Below, piece after piece: positions 44,858 to 57,862 of a stretch of 64,000 nt of DNA. The stretch is from NCBI GenBank assembly GCA_023053545.1, contig JAKZAN010000006.1, positions 2,981,001 through 3,045,000 on the forward strand, given 5' to 3'. How positions within the stretch are numbered: the first letter of the stretch is position 1; each line of letters opens with the position of its first letter. Both the position numbers and the translations under genes were made by a program. The notes beneath the pieces are model-generated. The model ran no database searches and was not told the origin of the DNA. It saw only the letters and a program-made list of their open reading frames with translations. Origin of the DNA: Lepidurus packardi. Taxonomy: Eukaryota; Arthropoda; Branchiopoda; Notostraca; Triopsidae.

Positions 44858-45663
44858 ATGCCTGAGTACCGTTTGCATTACTTCAATGCCCGTGGACGGG
44901 CGGAATTAGTCCGCTTGATCTTCAAATACGCCGACGTGCCATTTGAAGACATACGCTTCAACCACGAAGAGTGGCCGCAAATCAAACAAAGTAAGCAACA
45001 ACATAATCTATCAAAATCTTCAAGTATTCAACGTACTATTTGTTTATTTTAGCGCTACCATTTGGACAAGCACCTGTTTTGGAAGTCGACGGCAAGTTTC
45101 TGGCTCAAAGCTTGGCTATTGCAAGGTACTTAGCTCGCCAGTACAAACTAGTTGGCAATGATGATTGGGAGGCCGCACAGGCTGACATGATTGTGGATTC
45201 TATCGGAGACTTGATGAATGGTACGAACCAATAGTCATTCCGAAAACTTGCCACGTACGTTAGATTTCGTACGAATTTTTTAGCTGGGAGGCCCATGGTG
45301 ATTGAGAAGAATGAAGATAAGAAGAAAGAACTGGCTCAGACTTTCGTAAAAGACCAAGTTCTCCCATTCTTGGCACGTTTAAATAAGCTTTATAAGCAAA
45401 ATGGCAAAGAGCACTTGGCTAGTCAGAGCGTAATTTCTAAAAATGCATCTTTTAATGAATTAGTAAATTATATTATTCAACCTTGGATAAAACAGGTGAC
45501 ATGGGCTGATTTGGCCTTCTACAGTTTCTTCGATAATTTAAGCAAGCGTGTTGGAGAACAGATTTGGGTTCAAACTCCGGCTCTCAAAGCAGTAGCTGAC
45601 AAAGTCGCCAATATTCCCGCAATCAAGAGCTGGGTGGAGACTCGTCCGCAAACCGAAATGTGA
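44858..45663 (+). CDS. Sigma-class glutathione S-transferase 3
   Basis: Four-exon sigma GST. Tyr8 lies in MPEYRLHYFNARGRAE; glutathione site LPFGQAPVLEVDG and QSLAIARYLARQY; helix text DDWEAAQADMIVDSIGDLM; exon 3 starts about 45284 (GRPMVIEKNEDKKKE). The last exon (from about 45496) reads VTWADLAFYSFFDNL and ends SWVETRPQTEM. The exon 3 frame runs straight through the short intron (about 45430-45495), so one long open frame covers both; the spliced form restores HLASQS/VTWADL as in its neighbours. Enzymatically complete. Confidence 0.92.
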
Positions 45664-46162
45664 AACAGTTAAATTTTGTAATCACTTAGAATAACTCCAA
45701 AGGGAATACACCTTTATCTTAATTGTTTTTATCGTCACTTATCTGTTGTATTGTACCATCCGATACGGACTCTTTACTAATTTACTAACACATGGTCTAT
45801 TGGCGCATTATAAGACCATTTATGGTAATTTTTGTGCTGCTAGTCAACATTTGTCAGCGCGCCTAGAAAACAGACAGTTTTTCGAAATAATGATGTGAGA
45901 AACTTGAGATAGTGCTATCACGATGATAAAGCCAGTTTTAGCAAGTGCCCGAGAGTTAAACTTAAGGATAACATTTTTCTAACTAAGATGGTAATTTAGT
46001 GTCACATAAAAAGTATATATATATATAAAAAAAAAAACTTATCTGATCCTCGAACCGTCGTCACATGATTTCACAACATACGATAGAAGATGATCGCAAT
46101 TGTCAGGTTATCGAGCTTTATTCAGTTATATATTGCAACCAGACTCGAATGCAGTGTATATC
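45664..46162. other. GST3-GST4 spacer
   Basis: Contains a short AT dinucleotide stretch followed by an A run (46013-46038). No gene seen; presumed GST4 promoter without a clear TATA box. Confidence 0.45.
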
Positions 46163-47066
46163 ATGTCGACAAAGATAGGTAACTTTATATCGTTTTCGAA
46201 CATTACTGGTGATAACTTCATTGTATTTTAAAAAAAAGTTATTATCGAGGAACGCGAGAAAAAACCAACCGGCCCACCTTACACTTTGCATTATTTCAAC
46301 TACAGAGGGCGTGCGGAAATAGCGCGGTTGATTCTTGCCTATGGCGGTGTCCAATATGATGATCACCGCGTTGCGGATGAAACCGAATGGAAGAATTTCA
46401 AACCAAGTACAAATTACAAGGGAACTATGATTTTATATAACGAGACGGCATTATCAGAAACACCATTTGGACAGCTTCCTACCTTGGAATTAAACACAAA
46501 TAGTAAGATGCTTTCACAAACGAAGTCGATTGCTCGTTTTCTAGCTCGTAAACATCACCTTACTGGAAAAGATGCATGGGAATCCGCCCAGGCAGACATG
46601 CTCGTGGACTGCGTATCCGACGTTACCATTGGTTTGCTACTCAATTCACTTCTATGCTATTTGTATTGTTATGTTTGAACGCTAAATATTTTGATGGTCA
46701 AAAGCTTGCTACCCTGCCTTTTTTGAGGAAAACTGTTTCAAAAAGAAGACTGTAATTGAGAAAGTAATCAAGACCATCCTACGTCCTTTCTTTGAGAAAA
46801 TCGAAGGTATTCTAAAAGACAACGGAAATGGCTTCTTGGTCGGTAATCAGGTAAGAGGTTCCAGAAAGAAATATCCAGTGCTTCTTATCATACCTGTTCA
46901 GATGACCTGGGCTGATTTATTCTTGTTCACATTTTTGGACGTGGCGAACTTCATAGATTCCAAGGTGGCAGATTCTTACGCGAACGTGATAAAATTGCGG
47001 GATCGGGTAGCAAATTATCCCGCGATCAAAGCTTGGCTTGTAAAACGGCCGGCCACTTCTTTCTAA
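46163..47066 (+). CDS. Sigma-class glutathione S-transferase 4 with N-terminal extension
   Basis: Starts with a 16-nt coding micro-exon (46163-46178, MSTKI) spliced to 46239, giving MSTKIVIIEEREKKPTGPP before the canonical YTLHYFNYRGRAE. The catalytic tyrosine is kept. Glutathione site: TPFGQLPTLEL, with an extra NTNSK insertion before MLSQTKSIARFLARK. Helices: AWESAQADMLVDCVSD and MTWADLFLFTFLDVANF. End AWLVKRPATSF, stop 47064-47066. The extension and sequence pair it with GST5 rather than GST1-3. Insect GST-S1 also has an N-terminal extension, of different sequence. Confidence 0.9.
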
Positions 47067-47352
47067 TGGTTGTATGGTGATGATAAGTTTCCTTTTGGAA
47101 AACCATGGATATTCTAACGCAATACAGGAACCATAAAAAAGGGGCCCGCATGCAAAGTCATGGTTAAATAATGTTTGTTTGTTCAGCGAAAATAGAAGAT
47201 ATCTAATATTGTTATCTGGATTTCTATATTGCCCTTCCGTACCTTGCGTAAGGGCTGAACAAGAAAAGCAGATTAGCTAGCTCTGATAACGTACAACTTT
47301 AGTCGAAAAAAAAATCAAGTTATTGTAGAACTGTCACAAAAGAAGCAGCATC

Positions 47353-48422
47353 ATGTCTGAAAAGCACGGTAAGAATTTCAATTTCAAATGAGAGTAAAAT
47401 CACTTGTCCCTCAAATTATTACACTGTCACGCTTTGTTGACGAATTGACAAGCACTGAAGTGTACGTCCTCTATCTGCAGTCATCATCGAGGAGGCTCCT
47501 AAGCCAGCGGCTCGGTCGAAGAATTTGAGTGGTACACCTTCATTCAAATTGCACTATTTCAACCTGAAAGCTCGTGGCGAAATCATTCGACTTATTTTCG
47601 CTTACGCTGGTGTCCAGTACGAAGACAGACGCATTGAATTCTCGGAATGGCCTACGGTTAAGCCCTGTACGAACTCAGACATTATAAATACTATCTTATC
47701 CATTCAAGTTTTAATTCCTATTTTTTTTTTCCCTAAAAAAAGCAACACTGTTTGGCCAGCTGCCAGTTTTGGAAGTTGACGGCGATTTTCTAGCTCAATC
47801 AAGCACCATAGCAAGATTCTTAGCTCGACGTCATAATCTCAGTAAAATATTAACGTAAAAATGAAATCTGCAATTCTACTTTTGTTCCTTTTTTGTTAAT
47901 TACTTTTTAGCGGGAAAAGACGAGTGGGAGGGAGCTCAAGCTGACATGATCGTGGATTATATTTCAGATAACCTTTCAGGTAACAATTTCGAGTATTAAA
48001 AATCATTACTACCAAGTTTTCTATTATTTCGTTAACTACGATTTTTTTCTCTTTTTCTCACAGGCATTTTTCCTGTTGTGATGGAGGAGAATACATTTAA
48101 AAAGCAAAATATGACAGCCAAACTGGTCAAGGGGAAACTGAGCCCTTTGTTGACTAGATTGGAAAAATTTTTGGAAGAGAATGGAACGGGCTATTTAGTC
48201 GGAAACCAAGTAAAAGACATGCTTAGATTAACACATTTGAACATAAGGTTATTGTAGCTTACGTGGGCTGACTTGCTGCTCTTCGCGGTCTTAGACATAA
48301 TTAGCGCTGTCGATCCTACGTTAATAAAATCGTTCGCGCTTCTCCAATCTCTAAATCAAATGATCGGAGACATTCCATCCATTAAGAATTGGATGGAATC
48401 CCGACCCAAGACGTTGATTTAA
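47353..48422 (+). CDS. Sigma-class glutathione S-transferase 5 with N-terminal extension
   Basis: Micro-exon 47353-47368 (MSEKH) splices to an exon starting near 47482, giving VIIEEAPKPAARSKNLSG before SFKLHYFNLKARGEI. Tyr is kept. Glutathione site: TLFGQLPVLEVDG and QSSTIARFLARRHNL. An additional intron (about 47842-47910) splits LT/GKDEWEGAQADMIVDYI, absent from the other four genes. Exon text IFPVVMEENTFKKQNM and LTWADLLLFAVLDIIS follows. End NWMESRPKTLI, stop 48420-48422. The most intron-rich and last member of the array. Confidence 0.9.
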
Positions 48423-48852
48423 TGCTTGGCCTTACATAAAACGGAACTGGGATGTTTATTGAAAACCATTACACAACATATTTTTTTTGCCCATGTCCCT
48501 AACCGTTTTGGCTATATGTTGTATTAGTGAAAATTAGACTTGGCTGTAAAGAAAAAATACTAATAATGAATGTGACCTAATAAAAAAGACGCTGCAATAA
48601 AAAAAATTCATAGGATCCGTTCCATTAGTTTCCGCACACGTGCCAAAGAAAGTTGCAGTACTATTATTCATCACACCAGTAGATTTGCTTGCCTAAGCCA
48701 GAGGCAAGCGACAAGAGAAACGTTACTGTGCCAAGACCCTTTACCACTCAACAAGTACACATGAAACCAAAAACGTAAACTGAATTGATTGCTAATTTGT
48801 AGTAATGAAGTGATCGAATTAACGAGCTGTAAATAATAACTTAAACAGATAT
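48423..48852. other. Convergent GST5/TM9SF3 3' region
   Basis: Contains AATAAA-type signals (48580, 48596) suited to GST5 polyadenylation. No coding signal. Confidence 0.5.
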
Positions 48853-51235
48853 TTAATCAATTTTGACTGTCGAGTAGATTTTCTTGACAAAATAACTAGC
48901 TCCGGCGTATCCTACTGTACCACACATAAGACCCAAGGCCAAACTAAACATGGCCATGTAGCCGAAATAGAATGTTGTTTGGAAAAGCCCGTACATCCTA
49001 ACAATAATCCACGCCTTAAATCTCTTATCTAAAAAAACAAGGCTAACAACTTACTTGGTTTTGAAGAAGAAATAATAAATGGCGTACATATACACGTAAG
49101 CTGCTGTTGAAGCGGCTGACAAAAAGCTGGTCCATTGCCTATAATTGCACAATTGGCAAGTACTTTTTAATACAAGAACTAATTTGATTCAAATTAGTTT
49201 CTCGTACCATCGATAATCTTCGGCATTCAGCAGGAAATACGTACAAACGATCGTCACGCAGACGGTGACGGTTATAAGGATAATGAATACGAGGAGCATA
49301 AAGCCATAAACGTAATAGATCTTATAAGCCCAGAAGGACGTAAAGATGAAATACCTAAGTGAACCCATCGTTGGTTAAGGGCGCAAGATTTTCATAAACG
49401 CCTAAGAAAGTTACATCTCGATGAAAATGGAGCCAAAGGGAAGAATTCCTCCAAGTAAAATAATGACACCAGGCTCCATGAACCACTTCTTCTCGGGGAT
49501 AGGCCTGGGTACAGCGTTGACTCGGCAAGGCGTATCAGGTTGACCAGCCAAATTACGACCCAAAACAGCGCCCACTAATGTCAACGGAAGAATGACGAAG
49601 AGGCAAATGCACGTAATCGCCACCTTGTAATGAACACAACATTAATAAGATAATATTGCTATAACATCTAATATAATTCATTACCATGGAACCAAAAGGA
49701 ATCGCTCTAGATGCATGGTAGTATATGGCAATGAAGTTGACGAAGAAAGCTGTACCACAGACGACAGTCGGGATTAAGGCAGCCGCCACAAGCGTTTGGC
49801 GAATCCACCGTTGTCCACCCAGGCGAGCATACAAGCTTCCGCCAAAATAGCCATTAATAGGTGACGTGGCTGCGTATACGAATATAGCAGTACTGACCAA
49901 AGATCCACGCCTAAAAAGAAGAAGTTAAGATATCCAAACTGATAATATACAAAGAAAACACTATAAAACGTGAGGCCCAATGTCCCGGATAGGGATAAGA
50001 ACTTACTCAGTGTAAAGCTCGCCCAAAATCGCAAATACAATAACACATAACGTCACCATAATAATTTGATAGCCGCTGCCAATGAGAGCTGAGAAAAACG
50101 TAGCGTGCGCGGACGGTCTGAAAACGTCGCCATGGACCTGTTTCCAGCCGTACTCGTCACCCAAATCCCTTTCCTAATTTGCCATAAAAACTTTTTACGA
50201 GAAGCTTTGGGGTAAAAGACTAGGTATACCATGTCATCCATTTCCTCATCTTTGCTGTAGCGAGCGTAGTCTTTCCGCAGGGTTCGCATGAGAATCATGG
50301 ATACTAAACCAACCAAGAAGATGACCATCATGAAGCTGTTGAAGATACTAAACCAATGGATCTGTAAGAAAAAAACAAGGTTTATTTTTGCAGTTTATCA
50401 TGCTCCAAGTTACTCTATGCTGGAAGAAGTTGGGATCCAAGTATTTGTCAAACCTATCTTCGTATTTTACGGCAGTGGGTTTCCATGTGACTTCATATGT
50501 AAATGATATGACAGCGCCTTTTTCGAGCTTGACTTTGTGTTCGGAAGTCAAGTTAACGTCAACGACCTGTTTGCCATTGTAACCGAAATCCAAACGCTTG
50601 TGAGACCAAATGTAAAAATCTTTTCCATTTTCGTCCGCCTCACCAACAACGCCTTTAGATACAACAAAAATGAGTTCGTACGTCAGGAGCATAGCCAAGT
50701 ATCACGTACCCCAAACTGGCAAGTCGTCTACGTACATCTGATACCAGTAATGGTTTTTAACAGCATAAATAAAAGCTTTTAGCTTCTCCTCGGTCAATTC
50801 TACTTCACAGTAAGGTGTTTTTGAAACATGGCCTACAACACAGGACAGCATTAGGTTAAATACAACACGAACGTACTAATGATTACTTTTAAATTCAACA
50901 TTGAGCCCGCTTGATTCTAACTCCACTCCTTGCAATGCTTCTCCCAAAGTTTCGTGATAATGGCTGATGGTTTCTTTCGGTCCTCTGCAGAAGGGCAAGG
51001 AGAAATAGACGTAAGTTTCTTGCCTATTGTGATAGGGGCCCACCGTATTTACCCAGACTACGACCTCCTCATTGTCTTCATACTACCAGAACATTAGAAT
51101 TACACATTATTATCAATATTCAATGCAAAAGATGTGCTTAAATAAAAGAAACCATACTGTGTGAGTGTGTTCATCAGCTCCGACAAACACGGCCAAACAA
51201 TAAACTATGCTAAGAGATATTCGAAACGCACTCAT
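48853..51235 (-). CDS. TM9SF3: Transmembrane 9 superfamily member 3
   Basis: Nonaspanin: nine-span Golgi/endosomal membrane protein with a large lumenal N-terminal domain. Signal peptide at the start (ATG 51233-51235, [20 protein letters not shown]), followed by [20 protein letters not shown] and [20 protein letters not shown]. Further landmarks: [107 protein letters not shown]. The C-terminus YSTVKID gives the K-x-D motif known to hold TM9 proteins in the Golgi; stop at 48853-48855. Subfamily 3 is chosen from near-identity of these blocks to vertebrate TM9SF3. Confidence 0.95.
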
Positions 51236-51724
51236 CTTCACTTGAAAGTTCTAAAGTTCTTGACGTTTATTCTTAAAAAACTACCAAATTTCGATATAAA
51301 CACACGCAAAATATCACAAATATTTCACACACGTCAAAACACCGCCGCCCTCTAGCGCCACCTTGACCCTAAGGCCACGTCTGTCATACTCATACTAATA
51401 CGAGTAAATGCAGTACTAATTTCCACACGTCTCTCAAGCCCTTAATTTCCTACCTTAATTAACTTTTAGTACGTGCCTTTAATTCAAAACGGGTAAGGTG
51501 ACGTGATCCAATAAGTGAACTTGTATTATGGGTTAAGACTTGCTTCCAGTGCAAGAAATTTTTTTTAACACTTAAAAAAAATTGCGACCGAATTGCTAGA
51601 TTAACTACGAAAGTCCAAAAATTGTTTAGGGAATTTAGCTCCAAATTATGGTAGTCCCAGTTTTAATCCTGTTCTGGCTGTATGCAAACATAGTTCATTT
51701 CTCCTACGTCCATTACCGAATACC
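51236..51724. other. TM9SF3 upstream / SF1 downstream region
   Basis: Head-to-tail spacer on the minus strand: TM9SF3 promoter at left, SF1 3' UTR at right. No clear TATA box or ORF of note. Confidence 0.45.
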
Positions 51725-54700
51725 TCAGTACCCTTCGGCTGGGGGTGGGGGTGGTGGAGCCACTAAAAGATTGGGCAGTCCAGTTGTTTCAGTTCCAGGT
51801 GCTGGGACAGGTGGCGGTGCTCCCCAATAACCTCCCATTGGTGGAGCTGAGACAGGACCACGAGGTTGCCAGCCACCTCCGCTAGGCCTGGCATACTGGG
51901 ACTGTTGTTGCTGATCTCCCGGTACTCCAGGCTGGCCCGGAACGCCGGGAGGAGGTGGGGGAGGTGCAGCCATCATATATCCTGGCCACATCCCAGACAT
52001 TCCAGGCATCGGCGCTTGGTTCGTTCCAGGAGCTGCTGGAGGACCGGAAGAACCCGGTGGTGGTGGGTTATTATTCATTGGCGGAGCACCCCAAGGGGCT
52101 CGATTCATCATTCCCATACCAGGAGGGGGTGGTCCTCCCATCATACCCGGACCTGGCATAATAGCAGCGCGAGGTCCCTGAGGTCGATCAAACATATTGG
52201 GTCCTCCACCAAACCGGCGATTTCCACTCGAAGCAGGCGCTCCGCTGCCCGGCGCTGGTGGAGGTCCTTCTCCCAATTCAGCCATCAATGACATGTACTG
52301 CAATACAAGAAACACACATTTTAAGATTTAGGTTCTCGTAGCAAAAATAAGATTGGCTACATACTTCCTCATCAATCTTGGTTTGCTCAGTCCCGGGGGG
52401 TCCAAAATTGCCTTGTGACTGCCGACAATCCCGTGCAATATGTCCAGCCCCTCCACAATTGTTACAAATCACGTTGTTGGTCACGTTTGGACGGTCAGGA
52501 CACTATTTCATTTAAATGGGTAATAAATGGTGCATGGAATTGGAAAATGTCCTTTTGTTTTATTACCTGCCAAGCTTTATGGTTGGTGGCACCACAATTG
52601 TTGCAGCGAGGTCCGTCCGTCTCGCGCAAGGTACCGTTAAGCATCGCCAACTCGCGCAACTGCATTCGACGCAGATCGTTTTGACCTTCAGGTACTTCTA
52701 TACCTTGTCTTATTACTTCTCGGACCTATAGTAATAACCAATTAAAAACCAACTGAACATGATAAAGTACAATACTGTCGTACCTTCTCGCACGCTTTCT
52801 TCACAGCTTCCATGGTAAAGGCCGTAACGTACGCATGTAACGGTTCGTCTTCTCCAGGTAACGGCTGCCCATCTTTCCGAGCAACTTTCCCCTCTTTGAT
52901 GGACCCTTTGCCTCGAATAATAATCTTGGCGCCAGTATCCTTTTCCATCACTAAAGCAATGAAAATGAAAAACCATCTTCTAAATAATACGCCAACTTTA
53001 AACTTACTTTTCAAAGTATTTCCACGTGGGCCAATCAACAATCCGACGAAGTTTATGTCCGGATTCTCGTCTTGCGGAATCATAACCTTATCGAACACGC
53101 GCCCCGTTGGTGGACTACAATAATTATATCCATGTGTAAAAATCAGATACGGAAAAAAATTTAGTTACCGGTAGTCTAAAGGAGGTTTATAATCCGGGTT
53201 TAACCTCTGCATTTTCTGAACCAAGTTATGCCGCTCTTCTTCTAGCCTGCGACGAGTACGATACTCACGAGTGTTCAAGCGCTTGCCATCAGTACCATAA
53301 ATAGGTTCAGGAGAAGGTGACCTGTAAGAAAAATCAAACACAAAACCCTTTGTAAGGACACAATACAGGCATTACAATGGCAAAGATAAGTAAATAAAAA
53401 AACATGAAAAGGGATGAATAAGTGAAGATAAAAATTTAGTTTTCCTTGATAAAATTTGAGTGTAACAAAATATTAAAAATGACGTTCTTTCTGCAAGACG
53501 CCACAACACCCGGCTACAATGGTAAAGAGAGTGCAGGACGCGGAGCTAAAGAAATATAATGCTTTACAGCATCAACATCTTGAACCATAGGTATCAGTAC
53601 TCAGTCTTTCAAAATGTCCCTTTGTCTTTCAAAAAAAGAATATAGTAACAAATTCTATACCCAGTATTAAGCAACGATGTGACCAAATCATAACCTATAC
53701 CAATTTAGTAAGTCGACAGACGACGCAACATGCATAAACTGACCTAGAAGGTTTGTTACAAAAAAATAATTTGAACACGTTTTGATATTAATTTTCGATT
53801 AGGATTAAGACTTCCGCTACATAGCGCCCGTCCTGCATGAAATCTTTACCTAACATTTGAATTTGTGTTGATATGTGGGGATTATTAGATTTTTTAGGAT
53901 GGATAAAAACTGGAAGATAAGCCAAATAATGAAATCGCTGATCATGATTTGGATACAGAGCATTAAAGATAAAAAGGAATGATTAAACCGTCTCGCAACC
54001 ACTTTCCCATCCTTTCCACTTCACCTTGAACAGTAAAAGGGAAAAGGGGGCGTGTACAAGAGCCACCATAAAAATTAGCAGACCTTTCTTCAGGATTGGT
54101 AGGAATGCCCAAGTCTCCCGTCCGAAGCCGCCGAGAAATTTCTTCAATCTGTAGCTGAACTGTTGAATAAAACGGGGTGTAAGAAACGGTTCAAAAAGGG
54201 AAGGTTCAAGGAGAAGGGGATGTGTGAAGGAAACCAAGGGTCATTAGTATATCACTTCAACATAAACTTGTCAACATGAGTGCTAAATACCTGTTTCATT
54301 AAGTTCAACCAACAAAAATGAATTTTCTTTGTCTGTCACACAAAGACACCAATGACGAACAGATTGTAAGTATTACCTAAATAGGCTTCCTGCTGATCCC
54401 TGCTTAGATTAGGGGGTATAATTGTCGGCATCCCTGGTACAAAAGCCCGCTTTTCCTCTTCACCCCAGCGAGACTTCCTCTTCTTTTTCCTTCCACTTGC
54501 CGAGTTACTATCCGAGTCTAGAAGAGAGAGTCATAGTGTTTTAGGAAGTTAATTCGATTAATGAACTTGGCCAATATTAACATTACCGTTCCCACTCTCA
54601 AATTCACGTTTCATGGAACTATGACCTCCATAGGAGCCTTGTATCATGTTTGGCTGATTGTTGCTAGTACCAGAAGAATAAGCTCCAGTGCTGTAAGAGA

Positions 54701-54986
54701 CTGTTGAATAGGAAGCTTGAGCATACGCCGGCATTGCTCCAGTACTGTAGCCTGCTGCTGGAGTGTCATAGCTTCCATAATCCGCTTTTTGATCGTAATT
54801 TCCGTAGTCTGCTTTCTGATCATAAGAATAGGCTGCGTAATCGTTCGGCTGTTGTTGTGCAAATTCATACGAGTCTTCAGTGCTTATATAATTGGGTTTC
54901 AGTAGTGAGTTGCCTTGTGGTTTTCTCCCTGTACCCAAACCAGGGTTGTTACGCCCAAGTGGGGTGTTATTGGCACCCGTCGCCAT
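51725..54986 (-). CDS. SF1: Splicing factor 1 / branchpoint-binding protein
   Basis: Nuclear protein that recognises the intron branch point and hands over to U2 snRNP. Starts MATGANNTPLG (ATG 54984-54986), matching vertebrate MATGAN. A long Tyr/Gly/Ser insert contains two YDQKADYG copies. Next come the U2AF-binding ligand motif KKKRKSRWGEEE and VQLQIEEISRRLRTGDLG. The phosphorylatable ERSPSPEPIYG straddles the long intron (about 53323-54085). The KH-QUA2 domain is INFVGLLIGPRGNTLKSMEK, RGKGSIKEGK and LPGEDEPLHAYVTA. Two zinc knuckles follow: CNNCGATNHKAWQC and CNNCGGAGHIARDC. The C-terminus is a Pro/Gly/Met-rich tail with YMSLMAELGEGPPP. Two knuckles match invertebrate and yeast rather than human SF1. 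Confidence 0.95.
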
Positions 54987-55726
54987 TGCCGTCTAATAGA
55001 ACAATGGAAACATAAATTCAACCAGTTGTGAAACTACAATAAAGAATACAAATTTTCATCAAAACTACGCTCTTCCGCAAAACTCGATGGAAAATAAAAC
55101 AAGTCAAGTGTACAGTGTAGGTAGTATAGCAAAGCGTTTGACCGGCCTTGCCTTTTCTAAAAACCAGGTAATCGTTATAACGAATACAAAGATAACTTTG
55201 TACACGGGTTCAGTAAATGGCTAACACTACATAAATTGAAGCTTACCAGAAAAACTACGTGTCCTTACAAAATAGCAATGCAGCAAAAAGATAAGACGCT
55301 CTCTTACCGAGCTGATGATGCAAAATGGCGGACGTATTGAACAGTATCGCCATCTAATACCGTTTACATGCCCTAATCTGCGACGCAGAGACTTGCGAGC
55401 GCAAAAAAAAAAAATCCCTCACATGTAAAGCGCGCTAATAGTTGCGAAATTTGATGTTTTTACGACGGTGTGATCGCTTTATACAAGAAAGACGGAGTTT
55501 TCACATGATCAGATATTTTTTTATTTGAGTATCGGGTTTATTTGGGTTACGCACACGTTCAAAAGCTTAAGCAAACACTCTAATGTAGTACCGAACTTTT
55601 TTTGGGCCCTTGACATGCTTCAATTTTTGCTGAGGTGTCACTGATTCAAGATGAAATCAGCATAATTTTAGATGACTGAATAAATGCAATTGGAGCAATG
55701 GGATATTTCGGAAAAGGTGATTGACA
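54987..55726 (-). promoter_or_regulatory. SF1 leader/promoter and ISYNA1 3' region
   Basis: CAAAATGGCGGAC at 55321-55333 is a strong YY1/Pho-like element. On either side are plausible splice signals for a leader intron. The right part should hold the ISYNA1 3' UTR. No ORF of note. Confidence 0.4.
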
Positions 55727-57862
55727 TCATCCACTGCTAACAGTCTTTTTAGCAACTGCTGTCCCGTTCAATAACCCATTCTTTTTCAGGTTGGTCGCTT
55801 CCATGCAATCGGATTCCTTCCTGAGTTGAGATTTGATTGCTTCGGAAATCAGGAGTTGACATTCCACGGTTTGAGGCCGTGGAAGTTTGTGCTCCAGCAT
55901 CATGTGGTTGACAGGAGGCAATCCAATACAAGCTCTCAAAATATTCTCAATACAAGCTCGCTGACGGGCCAGCGAGTTCACAACCGGGGTTCCAAGTGGT
56001 ACCAAAGGTGCCTATCGAAGGAATTGCAATCGAGAGGTTAAGAAAATTGCACACGACACGATCGAGAATTGCACATGACACCGAAATGACGAATTTCGAA
56101 GATGTGAGAACCAGAAAATCCAAAGCAAACCTTATTACCTTGCAAAAATAATTCAATATTGACAAAACGCTATGGAACGTCTCGTAATTCGGATTATCAC
56201 CAACCCGAAACGTGATGCGTTGACACAGTTCCGTCATAATGACCAGGTCCAAAATTATAGGACTGGCTAAAAGGGAATCTTCGCACGTATTGTGGATCAC
56301 GAGAGTATTGTGACCCCCCATCATGATTTCTGAAGTATATTCATCCATAGCACGCTTGCTATCACCTAAAGGAATATGTTCCCATCGAACCTGGTTAGAA
56401 GCTTGACAAACAAATAATAAAAAGGTCAAATTACCAACATAGGGAACGTATTTAATAACTACGCAATGATCCGGCTTCTCCCCGGGCTTGTACAAAACAT
56501 GATTTGATGTAACCATATCATCCACTACATTACTCTTTGATATCTATGAAATGAAAAGCAAAATCAAGTTACATGCAAGTAATGGATTTCCTTTTTGTTG
56601 GTTACCTCTTTGGAGCGGAATTGCTTGGGGGAGGATAGATTCCTGCCATCGTTATTTCCTAAATGGTTGTAACTCACAATGGAGACAGGTTTGATGCCCG
56701 CGCTTACCAAAAAATCCACCAACACCGACTTCATTTTGGTTTGTCCGGATTTGAAATCATCCCCTCCAATAAAAACACGGTGTTGCTCGGCTAACTGAAT
56801 GGCTCCAGGAACGAAGGTATTTTGGGGGGAACCATTAATGAAAGAACACTAAAGCGAAAAAAAGAAACGTAAATTTTTTTAAAAAACTTCCAACGAAATT
56901 ATTTTTTACGCAAAATTACCCCCTCTAGGATACTGGCGCACGCAAAAATGGTCGAAGGAGAAATCTCGCCCGTGTTCGCACGTATTGCTCGCATTAAATT
57001 TTCGGCCGTGTCATTTAATCCAGGAATGACGTCAGAAAACCTTTCAGTGTTCGCAGTCCATAATACTATTACTTGATCTAGTTTCTCTTTTCTGCAACCG
57101 TTCAAAGCCATATAAGTTACTGTATCTTATAAAAGAAATTTAATTCATTGCTTACAGGCGAAACTCGCGAATATCTTTTCGAATAAGTTCCATCTGCTCG
57201 CGCTTACTTCCTAGCAAAACGTTATCAGCTCGTTCGGCCTGATTGGCTGCGATAAAGTCCGCGTTATAGATGGAAGGTCGTGGCTTAAACTTGGCCATGT
57301 GCGGTCGAATTTGTTCTTGCAAAACCGGGTCTAATACACGAGCTCGAGTCATTGCATCAGCCAAGTTAAGTGAAGAAATATCCCAGCCATCAAGTATGAG
57401 ATCATTAGGATGAACCATGGGAAGCAAGTCATGAAACGGAATATAAATTTCTCGTCCATTAGGACCATTTCCCAACGAAACCGTGGAAGCCATCATAAGC
57501 GACCCGAAATAGTTGGCTTGTTGGACTCCATTCTTTGTCGGCCAAGACAAATTTAACTTGTTCGCAATAATAGCTGCAGTTACAGTTGTCCCATTGTTGC
57601 CTCCCCAGCCTACCAACATCACACCTACTTTAGGCACTCGTCGGTCTGTACGAAAGTGGTACTTTGTCGTGATCGGAGTAACCTTGTCATAAAAATTACA
57701 AAAATTAGAATATAAGAAAATTTCAATTTGAGTAGTTTCTAAAATGCTTACTTTATATTTCCCGTGAGCTCTTTCAACAGTGCTCGATGCATATTCGTAA
57801 TCGGCTTCGATGTAACGCTCACTGTACTTCACATGCGGACTTTCCACGATCACAGAGGCCAT
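55727..57862 (-). CDS. ISYNA1: Inositol-3-phosphate synthase
   Basis: Cytosolic NAD-dependent enzyme converting glucose 6-phosphate to 1D-myo-inositol 3-phosphate, the committed step of inositol synthesis. ATG 57860-57862 gives [23 protein letters not shown] loop: [20 protein letters not shown]. Other blocks: [74 protein letters not shown]. The catalytic region lies in the exon near 56600-56760 ([16 protein letters not shown] and [10 protein letters not shown]), then [20 protein letters not shown]. The C-terminus reads [20 protein letters not shown] and stops at 55727-55729. All conserved regions are present. Inositol is a compatible solute and lipid precursor, so a stress link is possible but not shown. 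Confidence 0.95.

Noticed and set aside
51866-52291. Arg/His/Ser-rich plus-strand ORF over SF1
   Set aside because: Complement of the Pro/Gly/Met-rich SF1 tail; the composition is a by-product of the opposite strand.
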